NCBI RefSeq assembly: GCF_005298175.1
Contig: NZ_SZYH01000002.1
Span: forward strand, 434,001-498,000
Source of the DNA: Marinobacter panjinensis
GTDB lineage: Bacteria > Pseudomonadota > Gammaproteobacteria > Pseudomonadales > Oleiphilaceae
Direction: 5' to 3'
DNA: 64,000 bases
The notes beneath the pieces are model-generated. The model saw nothing but the letters and a program-made list of their open reading frames with translations. It was not told where the DNA came from and did not search any database. Of the stretch, positions 7,785 through 16,961 are shown piece by piece (position 1 is the first letter of the stretch; each line of letters opens with the position of its first letter). Made by a program: the position numbers and the translations under genes.

Positions 7785-8618
7785 ATGACTATCAGTTCCA
7801 CCCCTGAGGGTGTTTCCGTTTCCCCACGGCACCTGCGCTTCGATCTTGCCGAAGAACTCAAAACGCTCTGGCACGGTAACGACACCTTCCGCACCGCCTT
7901 CTTTAATGCACTTTCTCTTCAATTTCCGGAGGGAGAGCAGCAGTTCATCAATGCGGTCCGCCTGTATCGCGAGCAGGTGGATGATCCCAAGCTGAAAGAG
8001 GAAATACGCGGGTTTATCGGCCAGGAAGCGCTGCACAGCCGGGAGCACAAGCATTACAACGAAGCCCTGAAGGCGCGGGGCTATGATATCGATGCCATTG
8101 ACCAGCGTTTTCGCAGGCACATGGAATGGGTGGGCAAGCTGCCACCCAGCCGTCAGCTTGCGGGAACCTGCGGTGCCGAGCATTATACGGCCGTGCTGGC
8201 CAATGCAATCCTCAGCCATCCGGAGTGGATGGAGGGTGCCACCCCCGGTATGGCCAGACTGTGGCGCTGGCATGCCATTGAAGAAACCGAGCACAAGTCC
8301 GTGGCTTTCGATGTCTACCGCCATTGCGTCGGCAACGAGCGGTTGCGGCGAATCGTGTTCCTGTTCGTGAGCTGGAATTTCTTCAAGTACACCTTCCTGA
8401 ACACCTGCAGCCTGCTGAAAGCCGATGGCAAGTTATGGAGCCCGGGCACCTGGATTGGCGGGATCAACTTTCTGTGGGGAAAACCGGGCGTTTTACGTAA
8501 GTGTCTGCCGGACTTTCTGGCCTATTTCCGCGAGGGGTTTCACCCCTGGCAACAGGATAATCGTGAGCTGATCGATAAAAACCTCAACGAACTTGAGCTG
8601 GAGCAAACTGCTGGTTAG
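7785..8618 (+). CDS. Metal-dependent hydrolase family protein (COG3687/PF10118)
   Basis: The protein has 277 residues from the ATG at 7785, which has a strong GGAGG ribosome site (7775-7779); an upstream in-frame ATG at 7749 lacks one. The conserved histidine/glutamate clusters GQEALHSREHKHYNE (about residues 88-102) and WHAIEETEHKSVAFDVY (about residues 164-180) are those of the predicted metal-dependent hydrolase family PF10118, probably a di-iron-like four-helix carboxylate site. Family members are common in lipid- and hydrocarbon-degrading marine bacteria, but the reaction is not established. The protein has no signal peptide; residues ~195-215 (IVFLFVSWNFFKYTF) may form a short membrane-associated helix. 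It is preceded by tandem operator-like repeats at 7623-7653. Confidence 0.8.
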   Translation: MTISSTPEGVSVSPRHLRFDLAEELKTLWHGNDTFRTAFFNALSLQFPEGEQQFINAVRLYREQVDDPKLKEEIRGFIGQEALHSREHKHYNEALKARGYDIDAIDQRFRRHMEWVGKLPPSRQLAGTCGAEHYTAVLANAILSHPEWMEGATPGMARLWRWHAIEETEHKSVAFDVYRHCVGNERLRRIVFLFVSWNFFKYTFLNTCSLLKADGKLWSPGTWIGGINFLWGKPGVLRKCLPDFLAYFREGFHPWQQDNRELIDKNLNELELEQTAG

Positions 8619-8726
8619 CAGGGTGCTGAAATTACCACGGCTTTGTGTAAGACTGGGCGCTGCTACGAACAACGACAATAAAGGGAAGTGTCCGGCAGGA
8701 ACAACTTCCCGCAGCTGGAGGCCCCC

Positions 8727-9677
8727 ATGCGCGTTGGTCTTATAGTGGATTCGGCTTGCGATTTACCCTACGAGTTCAGCCGAAAGCACGACCTGTTCGT
8801 TTTGCCCGTGACCGCCGTGATCGACGGCCAGACCTACATCGATGAGCACGATCCGGTGCGAACCCAGGAGTTCTATCAGGGCGGGTTGCTGCAAAAGGGC
8901 CACCATGCGGAGACACAGGCCTTCTCTCCCCAGCAGATCCATGACTTGTTCATGGAGAAGATTGTCACCCAGTTTGATGTGGCGATTTGCGAAACCGTTA
9001 CCCGCTCCCGCAGCCTGATCTTCCAGAACGCCACCGAAGCCATGAATACGGTCATGTCGCACTACGAGGAGGCACGCAAAGCTGCCGGGCGTGATGGTAA
9101 GTTTTCCATGCGTGTCATCGACAGTAAGCAGATTTTTGCTGGCCAGGGCCTGTTGGCAGCTCATACGCTCAGGCTGATCGAGCAGAAACTGTCAAAGAAT
9201 GCACTCCGTAATGAAGTCGAAACCTTCACTGACAAGATCTATACCTGCGTGATTCCCCGTGATCTGCATTACATTCGCGAGCGGGCCCGCAAGCGCGGTG
9301 ACAAAAGCGTGTCGGCGCTGGTGGCTTTTCTGGGCAAGGCTCTGAACATCACCCCGGTGATATTCGGCCAGGGTGCCCAGGGCCAGCCTGCCGCCAAGAC
9401 CCGAAGTTTTGACATGGCGGTTGAAAAGGTCATGAACTATGCCGCTGGCCGGGTGGAGGCGGGGTTGCTGACCCCCTATGTCAGCCTGTCCTGTGGGTTG
9501 ACCTGGACCGAAATCGAGGACCTGCCGGGCCTGAACCGCCTGCGGGATGCGTGCGAGAGTAATGGTGTGGAGCTACTGCTTTCCCAGATGGGTATTACCA
9601 GCAGCATCTACGTTGGCCCGGGCAGCCTTTGCTTGGCCCTGGCAGCAGAGCCTCACGAATTTAGCGATTTCCAATAA
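8727..9677 (+). CDS. DegV family (fatty-acid-binding) protein
   Basis: The 316-residue protein starts MRVGLIVDSACDLP, the hallmark DegV motif, and continues with the EDD-fold lipid-binding domain, including QAFSPQQIHDLF in the first half and ITSSIYVGPGSLCLALA near the C-terminus. DegV proteins bind fatty acids; the Gram-positive FakB members present them to a kinase, but no FakA-like kinase is seen here. I chose the ATG at 8727 with GGAGG at 8717-8721. A GTG at 8688 in frame also has an AAGGGA ribosome-like site and would add 13 residues. Its position beside a metal-dependent hydrolase may reflect a lipid theme, which is inference. Confidence 0.85.
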   Translation: MRVGLIVDSACDLPYEFSRKHDLFVLPVTAVIDGQTYIDEHDPVRTQEFYQGGLLQKGHHAETQAFSPQQIHDLFMEKIVTQFDVAICETVTRSRSLIFQNATEAMNTVMSHYEEARKAAGRDGKFSMRVIDSKQIFAGQGLLAAHTLRLIEQKLSKNALRNEVETFTDKIYTCVIPRDLHYIRERARKRGDKSVSALVAFLGKALNITPVIFGQGAQGQPAAKTRSFDMAVEKVMNYAAGRVEAGLLTPYVSLSCGLTWTEIEDLPGLNRLRDACESNGVELLLSQMGITSSIYVGPGSLCLALAAEPHEFSDFQ

Positions 9678-9826
9678 CCCTCATCTTATCCAGTCCCGGA
9701 GCGACATTGCCTCTTGGCCTGCCTGCACCCTACCGACTGTTTCTTCGGCAAACGCAGCTGACGTGGCTTCGTGTTAGCCTCTTCCTCTTCTGACTCTCGT
9801 CGCCCACTTTCAGACAGCACCGGACC

Positions 9827-10867
9827 GTGACTATGACCAAAGGCAAAACGGATCTCGCCAATGCCCTGCTTGAGCAGCATGTAAAACACGAACTCGCGTC
9901 CCTGAAAGGGGCAAAGCTGCGTCGGTTCCTGGCAACCGAGGTGGATGCCCTGTTCGATTACGCTGGCACCATCACGCTCAACCGTCTGATCTCGGTGGAG
10001 CAGGTGATGGGGGTGATCCAGCGCATAGTTATAGATATGGAGCTGGATGCCGGGATACCGGAGATGGCAGCTGAAATGGCCACCGAAGTACTGAATGCTC
10101 CGGTCCAGGGAACCTCACGGCTGCGGGACATCATCACCCGCGAGCAGGCGACAGGTTTCCTGGAAGAGGCACTTGAGCTTCGCCAGCAGCGTGAGAGGGT
10201 GATCAGCGAGATCATGGCGCACCCGGTTTACCAGGAACTGGTTTCAAACGTGGTCTACCAGGGTGTGGTGAATTACCTCTATGAAGACAACCTGATCACC
10301 AAGAGTGTTCCCGGTGTGGGCTCAATGATGAAGTTTGGCAAGCGCTGGGCCAACAAGGCTGTGCCCGGGCTGGATGAATCCTTCGAGCGCCGGTTCAAGA
10401 CCTGGCTGTCGGACAGCCTGCCGGGACTGGTTGCCCGCAGCGAGCAATTCCTGCACCGGGCACTGACGGACGATGAACTGCGGGACAGCGTGATGGCGGC
10501 CTGGGTTGCGGTGGAAGACCGCACCATTGAAGAGCTCCACGAAGGCCTGGGCGACGTCCAGCTGCAGGAGTTTGTGGTGCTGGGGTACGAGTTCTGGCTG
10601 CAGTTCCGCAAGACCGCGTATTTCGAGGGCTGTACCAGGGCAGTGGTGGAGCGCCTTTTCGACATGTATGGCGACAGTCCGGTGATTGAGCTGCTGAGTG
10701 ACGTAGGTGTTGACCATGATCTGGTGATGGCGGAAGTGGGTGCCCTGGCAGTTCCGCTGATAGACGTGCTGCGTGAGGAAGGGTATCTTGAAGCCCTGAT
10801 TCGCCGTCGTCTCGAGCCCTTCTACAAGTCGGCGGCGACGAAAAAGCTTCTGCAGCAGGAGAGCTGA
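9827..10867 (+). CDS. Conserved helical protein of unknown function
   Basis: I do not recognise a named family for this 346-residue protein. It has no signal peptide or clear membrane helix, is predicted mostly alpha-helical, and has long acidic/amphipathic segments (FLATEVDALFDYAGTI near the start; LLQQES at the end). The start is GTG 9827 or the ATG two codons later at 9833; neither has a strong ribosome site. It lies between degV and a lysE-type gene on the same strand, 150 bases after degV, with 31 bases to the next gene. Codon use and the length of the frame make it a real gene. Function cannot be inferred from context. Confidence 0.7.
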   Translation: MTMTKGKTDLANALLEQHVKHELASLKGAKLRRFLATEVDALFDYAGTITLNRLISVEQVMGVIQRIVIDMELDAGIPEMAAEMATEVLNAPVQGTSRLRDIITREQATGFLEEALELRQQRERVISEIMAHPVYQELVSNVVYQGVVNYLYEDNLITKSVPGVGSMMKFGKRWANKAVPGLDESFERRFKTWLSDSLPGLVARSEQFLHRALTDDELRDSVMAAWVAVEDRTIEELHEGLGDVQLQEFVVLGYEFWLQFRKTAYFEGCTRAVVERLFDMYGDSPVIELLSDVGVDHDLVMAEVGALAVPLIDVLREEGYLEALIRRRLEPFYKSAATKKLLQQES

Positions 10868-10898
10868 TTACTCCTGCTTTCCGTGGGGGAATCTGGAC

Positions 10899-11564
10899 GT
10901 GTGGATACCAACCGAGCTGTTCTGGGCCTATCTGGTGGCCATTTCACTGCTGACGGTGACACCAGGGGTGGATACCCTGCTGGTGATGCGAAATGCCGGG
11001 CGGGGTGGAGTGGAGCGTGGTTTGCAGGATGGTTGTGTGACCAGCGTGGGCATCTGTAGCGGACTGTTCATCCATGCCACCTTGTCAGCCCTGGGTATTT
11101 CCGTGTTGCTGGTGGAGACTGCCTGGGCATTTACCGCGCTCAAGTGGGCAGGTGCGTGTTATCTGATCTGGCTGGGGCTGAGCTCATTGCGACAGGCCCT
11201 GAGGCGTGCCCCTGAAGAGCGCTCAGAGCCGGAAGCCGCCGGTGTGAGGCCGTCACGGATGAAACCGCTAACGGCCTCAATGGCGTTCCGCGAGGGCCTG
11301 TTGTCCAACGTGCTGAACCCCAAAACCGCGCTGTTCTATATGGCGCTGTTGCCCCAGTTTATCGACCCGGCAGGAAATGCCTTCCAGCAATCGTTGTTCC
11401 TCGCGGGGGTTCACTTTGTGTTGGCGATGGTGTGGCAATGTGCGCTGGCAGTGCTGGTGGTCAAGTCGCGCCGGCTTGGGGTGGGGCAGGGCGTCAAGCG
11501 TACGCTCAACGCTCTGACCGGCGGCTTTTTTGTGGCTATCGGGGGAAAGCTGGCTACGCAGTAA
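10899..11564 (+). CDS. LysE/RhtB family amino-acid exporter
   Basis: The 221-residue inner-membrane protein has about six hydrophobic segments and the LysE-family N-terminal signature TPGVDTLLVMRNAGRGGVERG (about residues 22-42), followed by a helix pair, a charged cytoplasmic loop (RRAPEERSEPEA) and the conserved LLSNVLNPKTALFYMALLPQF segment. LysE/RhtB proteins export amino acids or related metabolites; the substrate cannot be told from sequence. It starts with GTG preceded by GGGGGA. It lies 31 bases after the unknown helical protein and is convergent with fdxA, only nine bases separating the two stops. Confidence 0.88.
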   Translation: MWIPTELFWAYLVAISLLTVTPGVDTLLVMRNAGRGGVERGLQDGCVTSVGICSGLFIHATLSALGISVLLVETAWAFTALKWAGACYLIWLGLSSLRQALRRAPEERSEPEAAGVRPSRMKPLTASMAFREGLLSNVLNPKTALFYMALLPQFIDPAGNAFQQSLFLAGVHFVLAMVWQCALAVLVVKSRRLGVGQGVKRTLNALTGGFFVAIGGKLATQ

Positions 11565-11573
11565 GCGCCACCA

Positions 11574-11897
11574 TTACTTTTCCAGGTACTGCAGCTTGTT
11601 CGGCTTGCCGTCCCACTCTTCAGCGTCCGGCAACGGATCTTTCTTTTCGGTGATATTCGGCCATTTGCCTGCCAGATCGGCATTGAGTTCAACAAACTGA
11701 ACCTGATCTGCAGGCAGCTCGTCTTCCGAAAAGATGGCCTCTGCAGGACACTCCGGCTCACACAGCGCGCAATCGATGCACTCGTCCGGATCGATCACCA
11801 GAAAATTCGGGCCTTCGTAGAAGCAGTCAACCGGGCATACTTCCACGCAGTCCGTGTATTTGCACTTGATGCAGTTATCGGTAACGACAAACGTCAT
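11574..11897 (-). CDS. fdxA: Seven-iron ferredoxin FdxA
   Basis: The 107-residue protein begins MTFVVTDNCIKCKYTDC and contains two cysteine clusters (C-x2-C-x4-C-x3-CP and C-x2-C-x2-C-x3-CP) that bind one 3Fe-4S and one 4Fe-4S centre, as in Azotobacter ferredoxin I and pseudomonad FdxA. It carries electrons in the cytoplasm. The frame extends 28 codons upstream, but the ATG at 11897 has AGGAAG as ribosome site and gives the normal length. It sits downstream of mutS on the same strand, the same order as I recall in Pseudomonas. No FNR/Anr-type box is obvious in the 138-base gap to mutS. Confidence 0.93.
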   Translation of the reverse strand: MTFVVTDNCIKCKYTDCVEVCPVDCFYEGPNFLVIDPDECIDCALCEPECPAEAIFSEDELPADQVQFVELNADLAGKWPNITEKKDPLPDAEEWDGKPNKLQYLEK

Positions 11898-12034
11898 AGT
11901 CAGCTTCCTGGTCCAGTAGTCAATCTCATCGGTGTAATAATAATTGCGCGATATTGTATTGAGCGGCCTGCCCACTCGCAAGCGCCGAGGCGCACTATCG
12001 TTATTACATGGGTCAATTCTGCCGTATTTTCCAG

Positions 12035-14668
12035 TTATTTGTTCAGTAGTTCCTTCAATTCATACAAGCGGTTCAGCGCATCCCGCGGCGTCAGTCCGTC
12101 AACGTCCAGTTTTGCCAGGGTTTCTTCCACCTTGCTGGGTTCCAGGCTGGCGAACATATCTCCCTGCATCACCGGCTCGCTGATCCGGGCCGGGCGTGTC
12201 CGCTTGTCCGGTTCGCCCGGAGCCGTTGCGGCTTGAGCGGGCAGGGGGTTGGCCGGTGCTGCGCTCCCCTCAAGATGGGAGAGTTGCTCCCGCGCGTTAC
12301 GGATAACCTCCTGGGGCACGCCCGCCAGTTTGGCTACCTGCAGCCCGTAACTCTGGCTGGCGGGGCCGTCGTGGACATTGTGCAGGAATACGATGGTGTC
12401 GTCGTGCTCCGTGGCTGTCAGATGAACGTTAACGGCGTGTTCCAGGTCATCGGCCAGTTGCGTGAGCTCGAAATAGTGAGTGGCAAACAGGGTGTAGCAA
12501 CGAATATATCTGGCCAGGTGTTCCGCCGTCGCCCAGGCCAGTGAGAGGCCATCGAAGGTGCTGGTGCCGCGCCCGACTTCGTCCATCAGCACCAGGCTGT
12601 GTTCGGTGGCGTTATGGAGGATGTTGGCGGTTTCCGTCATCTCCACCATGAACGTGGAGCGCCCGCCGGCGATGTCATCGGAAGAGCCCATGCGGGTGAA
12701 AATACGGTCCACCGGGCCGATGACCACGCGGTTAGCCGGAACGAAGCTGCCGGTGTAGGCCAACAGGGCAATCAGGGCCGCCTGGCGCATGTAGGTGGAC
12801 TTACCGCCCATGTTGGGACCAGTGATCACCAGCATGCGACGCTGCTGGTCCATCAGCAGGTCGTTGGGCACGTAGGGATCACTCAGCAGTTGTTCCACGA
12901 CCGGGTGGCGGCCTTCTTCGATGTCGAAGCCAGGGGTGTTGCTGAATTCAGGCGCATTGAATCGCAGGCTGGTTGCCCGCTCGGCGAAGTTGCTAAGCAC
13001 ATCCAGCTCTGCCAGGGCCTGGGCGGCATCCTGCAAGGGTGCCAGTTCTGCGGCGACGGCTTCCAGGACTTCATCGTAGAGGGCCTTCTCCCGCGCCAGT
13101 GAACGGCTCTTGGCGCTGAGGGCCTTGTCTTCGAACTCTTTCAGCTCCGGGGTGATAAACCGCTCGGCGTTCTTCAGGGTCTGGCGGCGTATGTAATCCA
13201 CTGGCGCTTGGCCGGACTGGGCGCGGGTGATCTCAATGTAATAACCATGCACCCGGTTATAGCCCACTTTCAGTGTGCTGATGCCGGTGCGTTCCCGTTC
13301 CCGTGTCTCCACGTCCAGCAGGAACTGGCCGGCGTTCTCGCTGATGTTGCGCAACTCGTCCAGCTCTTCGTCAAAGCCTTCCCGGATAACGCCGCCGTCG
13401 CGAATCACCACCGGCGGGTTATCGATGATGGCCCGCTCCAGCATGTCCGCCAGTTCCGGGTATTCGCTGATGATGGTGGCCAGTTTCACGATGTGGTGTG
13501 AGTTCACCGGTTTCAGAGCCTGCTGTAAATCCGGCAGGGCCTGGAAGGCATCCCGCAACCGCGCCAGATCCCTTGGGCGGGCCGAACGCAATGCCACCCG
13601 CGCCAGAACCCGCTCGATATCGCCAATGCTTTTGAGCAGGTCGTGGACCGGCTCGTAGTGAAACCCGTCCAGCAGCGCGGAAACCGCCTGCTGACGTTGC
13701 TCAACCACGGTAACGTCGCGCAGCGGCCGGTTGAGCCAGCGCCGCAGCTGGCGGCCACCCATGGCGGTCGCCGTGCGGTCCATCACCCAGGCCAGAGTGT
13801 GCTGGGTGCCGCCCATCAGGTTGGTGTCGATCTCCAGGTTGCGGCGGCTGGTGGCGTCCAGAATAACCGCCTCTTCGCGACGTTCCCGGCTTAGTTTGCG
13901 GATGTGGGGCAGGGCGGTGCGCTGGGTTTCCTTTGCGTATTGCAGCAGGCAGCCGGCAGCGCAGATCGCCAGGGTGAGATCTTCGCAGCCAAACCCGGTC
14001 AGATCACGTACCTGTAGTTGCTGGGTCAGCACCCGGCGGGCGGTGTCGGCTTCAAATAACCAGGGGCCCTGGCGGCGAATGCCGGTGTAGCCTTCCAGTA
14101 CATCCTGATAGGGAAAATCTTCGCTGACAAGAATTTCCGCCGGCCTCAGGCGCTGAAGCTCCCCCTGCAGACCCTCAAGGTCATCCAGCTCGGACACCGT
14201 AAATCGCCCGCTGGAAATATCCAGGGAGGCAAACCCGAACTGCTCCCGGTGGCTATAGATGGCGACCAGCAGATTATCCCGACGATCCTCCAGAAAAGCA
14301 TCATCGCTGAGAGTGCCTGGTGTCACAATGCGCACAACCTGGCGGTCTACCGGCCCCTTGCTGGTAGCGGGGTCGCCAATCTGCTCACAAATGGCAATGG
14401 ATTGACCAGCCCGCACCAGACGTGCAATGTAACCTTCGGCAGAATGGTACGGAATGCCGGCCATGGGTATCGGGCTGCCACCGGACTGCCCGCGGGCGGT
14501 GAGGGTGATGTCCATCAGCTCGGCGGCCTTGCGGGCGTCTTCGTAAAACAGCTCGTAGAAGTCCCCCATGCGGTAGAACACCAGTTCATTCGGGTGTTCG
14601 CCCTTTATCCTGAGGTATTGCCTCATCATCGGAGTGTGCTGGGACAGATCGGTCTGGGCTGCTGACAT
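12035..14668 (-). CDS. mutS: DNA mismatch repair protein MutS
   Basis: The 877-residue protein recognises mismatches and starts methyl-directed repair with MutL. It has the mismatch-binding motif GDFYELFYEDA (Phe-x-Glu at about residues 33-43), the core and clamp domains, the Walker A site GPNMGGKST (about residue 618), and the ABC-type motifs STFMVEMTETANIL and DEVGRGTSTFDGLSLAWA. A C-terminal helical dimer/tetramer tail ends at ELKELLNK. The start at 14668 gives MSAAQTDLSQHTPMMRQYL, which aligns with E. coli MutS. An upstream ATG (14749) would add 27 unrelated residues. The gene is divergent from pncC, with 82 bases between the starts. Confidence 0.97.
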   Translation of the reverse strand: MSAAQTDLSQHTPMMRQYLRIKGEHPNELVFYRMGDFYELFYEDARKAAELMDITLTARGQSGGSPIPMAGIPYHSAEGYIARLVRAGQSIAICEQIGDPATSKGPVDRQVVRIVTPGTLSDDAFLEDRRDNLLVAIYSHREQFGFASLDISSGRFTVSELDDLEGLQGELQRLRPAEILVSEDFPYQDVLEGYTGIRRQGPWLFEADTARRVLTQQLQVRDLTGFGCEDLTLAICAAGCLLQYAKETQRTALPHIRKLSRERREEAVILDATSRRNLEIDTNLMGGTQHTLAWVMDRTATAMGGRQLRRWLNRPLRDVTVVEQRQQAVSALLDGFHYEPVHDLLKSIGDIERVLARVALRSARPRDLARLRDAFQALPDLQQALKPVNSHHIVKLATIISEYPELADMLERAIIDNPPVVIRDGGVIREGFDEELDELRNISENAGQFLLDVETRERERTGISTLKVGYNRVHGYYIEITRAQSGQAPVDYIRRQTLKNAERFITPELKEFEDKALSAKSRSLAREKALYDEVLEAVAAELAPLQDAAQALAELDVLSNFAERATSLRFNAPEFSNTPGFDIEEGRHPVVEQLLSDPYVPNDLLMDQQRRMLVITGPNMGGKSTYMRQAALIALLAYTGSFVPANRVVIGPVDRIFTRMGSSDDIAGGRSTFMVEMTETANILHNATEHSLVLMDEVGRGTSTFDGLSLAWATAEHLARYIRCYTLFATHYFELTQLADDLEHAVNVHLTATEHDDTIVFLHNVHDGPASQSYGLQVAKLAGVPQEVIRNAREQLSHLEGSAAPANPLPAQAATAPGEPDKRTRPARISEPVMQGDMFASLEPSKVEETLAKLDVDGLTPRDALNRLYELKELLNK

Positions 14669-14750
14669 GAACGGTTCCGGATCCATTGGCTTTATGTGAA
14701 GGCAGGGATTGTAAGAAAATAACCGCCATGATGAAACGAAGGAGATCATT

Positions 14751-15251
14751 ATGCCACTGACTGACCAGGCATTGGCGGACGCAGGTAATCAACTGGCCGA
14801 ATTGCTGGAGCGGCGCCAGCTTACCATTGCCACCGCCGAAAGCTGCACCGGCGGCTGGGTTGCCAAGGTGTTGACTGACCGCGCAGGTTCGTCGGCCTAC
14901 GTGCTGGCAGGGCTGGTCACCTATAGCAATGACGCCAAAAGGGCATTGCTCGGGGTTACGGAGGCCTCCCTTAACGAGCAGGGCGCCGTCAGCGAACCGG
15001 TGGTGCGAGAGATGGTGGCCGGGGCACTGTCCACAACCGGTGCCAGTGTTGCGGTTGCTATCAGCGGCGTTGCAGGTCCCGGTGGCGGTAGCGACGACAA
15101 ACCAGTGGGTACCGTGTGGTTTGCCTGGGGCCGTTCTCCGGCAGACACCGTAGCGGTGGTTGAAACCTTCCCGGGCGACCGTGATCAGGTGCGGCGCCAG
15201 GCTGTTCTGTATGCGTTACAGGGGGTTAGGAGCTTTCTGGAAAACTCCTGA
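14751..15251 (+). CDS. pncC: Nicotinamide-nucleotide amidohydrolase PncC (CinA C-terminal domain)
   Basis: The 166-residue protein consists of one CinA_C domain, with TIATAESCTGGWVAKVLTD (catalytic Ser/Cys region), the AGLVTYSNDAK segment and AISGVAGPGGGSDDKPVGTVW. This is the stand-alone deamidase that turns nicotinamide mononucleotide into nicotinic acid mononucleotide in NAD salvage. It lacks the N-terminal molybdopterin-binding domain of full CinA, which is normal for gammaproteobacteria. The ribosome site GAAGGAG (14739-14745) is strong. It lies just upstream of recA, a conserved pairing, and is divergent from mutS. Confidence 0.93.
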   Translation: MPLTDQALADAGNQLAELLERRQLTIATAESCTGGWVAKVLTDRAGSSAYVLAGLVTYSNDAKRALLGVTEASLNEQGAVSEPVVREMVAGALSTTGASVAVAISGVAGPGGGSDDKPVGTVWFAWGRSPADTVAVVETFPGDRDQVRRQAVLYALQGVRSFLENS

Positions 15252-15261
15252 AGCGGAGGGG

Positions 15262-15307
15262 TTGGTCTTGCCCTGATGTTATGTTTTAATACTGTTCAAA
15301 TATACAG
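15262..15307 (+). promoter_or_regulatory. recA promoter with perfect LexA (SOS) box
   Basis: A -35 box TTGGTC (15262-15267), a 17-base spacer and a -10 box TTTAAT (15285-15290) are followed by CTGTTCAAATATACAG at 15292-15307. The latter is a perfect CTG-N10-CAG SOS box covering the expected transcription start. LexA bound there would block initiation, as at recA in other gammaproteobacteria. The leader to the recA ATG is about 95 bases. Confidence 0.9.
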
Positions 15308-15397
15308 GGGTCCGGTTTTTCCGGGTTCCGGAGTTAACGATTTCGGCCGCCGGGCTCCCGTCCCGATAACGGCACAGGCGACAGAGGGTTTGCAACA

Positions 15398-16444
15398 ATG
15401 GAAGACAACCGCAACAAAGCACTGAGCGCAGCGCTTAGCCAGATTGAACGCCAGTTCGGCAAGGGTGCCGTCATGAAAATGGGCGACCAGCCCCGGGAAG
15501 CCATTCCTGCAGTGTCCACCGGCTCTCTCGGCCTGGATGTCGCTCTGGGTATTGGTGGCCTGCCTTACGGACGCATCTGTGAAATCTATGGTCCGGAAAG
15601 CTCCGGTAAAACCACGCTGACCCTCCAGGTAATTGCCGAAGCCCAGAAAGCCGGTAAAACCTGCGCCTTTATCGACGCAGAGCACGCCCTTGACCCGATC
15701 TACGCCGAAAAGCTGGGCGTGAATGTGGACGACCTGCTGGTGTCCCAGCCGGATACCGGTGAGCAGGCGCTGGAAATCGCTGACATGCTGGTGCGCTCCA
15801 ATGCGGTAGACGTCATCATTGTTGACTCGGTAGCGGCCCTGACCCCGAAAGCCGAAATTGAAGGCGAGATGGGCGACAGCCACGTCGGCCTGCAGGCCCG
15901 GCTGATGTCCCAGGCTCTGCGCAAACTGACCGGTAACATCAAACACGCCAACTGCCTGCTGATCTTCATCAACCAGATCCGCATGAAGATCGGCGTTATG
16001 TTCGGTTCACCGGAAACCACCACCGGCGGTAACGCCCTGAAATTCTACTCTTCCGTTCGCCTCGATATCCGCCGCATTGGCTCGGTGAAGGACGGCGACG
16101 AAGTGGTGGGTAACGAAACCCGCGTGAAAGTGGTCAAGAACAAGGTTGCCCCGCCGTTCAGGCAGGCCGAGTTCCAGATCATGTACGGCAAGGGCATCTA
16201 CCACATGGCCGAAGTGCTCGATATGGGTGTGAAGGAAGGCTTTGTCGATAAGTCCGGTGCCTGGTACGCGTACAAGGGTGACAAGATCGGCCAGGGCAAG
16301 GCCAACGCCTGCAAGTTCCTGGAAGAGAACCTGGATATCGCTAACGAAATCGAAGCTGCTGTACGTGACAAGCTGATGCCCAAGCCGGCAAAAAAAGAGG
16401 CGGCTGAAGAGGCAACAGCAGACGCAAACGGAGAGCTTCTCTAA
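15398..16444 (+). CDS. recA: Recombinase RecA
   Basis: The 348-residue protein forms ATP-dependent filaments on single-stranded DNA, drives strand exchange and triggers LexA self-cleavage. Visible signatures are the Walker A motif GPESSGKTT (about residue 67), the Walker B region VDVIIVDSVAALTPKAE, and the L2 loop start FINQIRMKIGVMFGSPETTTGGNALKF, preceded by MSQALRKLTG. The acidic/alanine-rich tail ends in DANGELL. The ATG has AGAGGG as ribosome site. The gene is preceded by a SOS-regulated promoter. Unlike Pseudomonas and E. coli, no recX follows: the next gene, 39 bases on, is a flavodoxin-like protein. Confidence 0.98.
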   Translation: MEDNRNKALSAALSQIERQFGKGAVMKMGDQPREAIPAVSTGSLGLDVALGIGGLPYGRICEIYGPESSGKTTLTLQVIAEAQKAGKTCAFIDAEHALDPIYAEKLGVNVDDLLVSQPDTGEQALEIADMLVRSNAVDVIIVDSVAALTPKAEIEGEMGDSHVGLQARLMSQALRKLTGNIKHANCLLIFINQIRMKIGVMFGSPETTTGGNALKFYSSVRLDIRRIGSVKDGDEVVGNETRVKVVKNKVAPPFRQAEFQIMYGKGIYHMAEVLDMGVKEGFVDKSGAWYAYKGDKIGQGKANACKFLEENLDIANEIEAAVRDKLMPKPAKKEAAEEATADANGELL

Positions 16445-16483
16445 GCACGATCAGGTTGGATTCCGCACTATCGGGGAGGTGAT

Positions 16484-16954
16484 ATGGATGCAAAAAAAAG
16501 ACTGCTGGTCGTTGCCCATGCGCCGTCCCCGAATACCCTCAAACTACGGGAAGCGGTAGAGCAGGGCGCAAGGCACGAAGACATCGAAAATGTTGAAGTG
16601 ACCGTGCTTCCGCCACTGGAGGCCGGCCCGGACGACGTGCTGGCCTGTGATGCCATTATCCTCGGCACTACCGAAAACCTCGGCTATATGAGCGGCGCGT
16701 TAAAGGATTTCTTTGACCGCAGCTACTATCCCTGTCTTGAGAAAACCCAGGGGCTTCCCTTCACCTTTTATATCCGCGCAGGGCTCGACGGTACCGGAAC
16801 CCACCGTGCTATCGAATCGATTACTACCGGCTTACGCTGGCGTCTGGTGCAGGAGCCACTGCTTTGCCATGGCGAGTATCGGGATGAATTCGAGGAACAG
16901 TGCCGTGAACTTGGGCTTTATATGGCGGCGAGCCTGGATGCGGGTTTGTTCTAA
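16484..16954 (+). CDS. Flavodoxin-fold / NAD(P)H-dependent FMN reductase-like protein
   Basis: The 156-residue protein has a flavodoxin-like fold: first strand RLLVVAHAPSPNTLKLREAV with a modified phosphate-binding loop, then DAIILGTTENLGYMSGALKDFFDR, the FMN-contacting segment seen in NAD(P)H:quinone oxidoreductases and WrbA-like proteins. A redox role in the cytoplasm is likely; the substrate is unknown. The ribosome site GGGGAGG is excellent. It starts 39 bases after recA, in the place where recX is found in relatives, and may share the SOS transcript since no terminator is visible between. It is convergent with the PilZ gene, seven bases separating the stops. Confidence 0.75.
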   Translation: MDAKKRLLVVAHAPSPNTLKLREAVEQGARHEDIENVEVTVLPPLEAGPDDVLACDAIILGTTENLGYMSGALKDFFDRSYYPCLEKTQGLPFTFYIRAGLDGTGTHRAIESITTGLRWRLVQEPLLCHGEYRDEFEEQCRELGLYMAASLDAGLF

Positions 16955-16961
16955 GTAGGGC

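Noticed and set aside
7599..8324. A 241-codon frame antisense to the metal-dependent hydrolase
   Set aside because: The + strand has family motifs and a strong ribosome site; this frame has neither.
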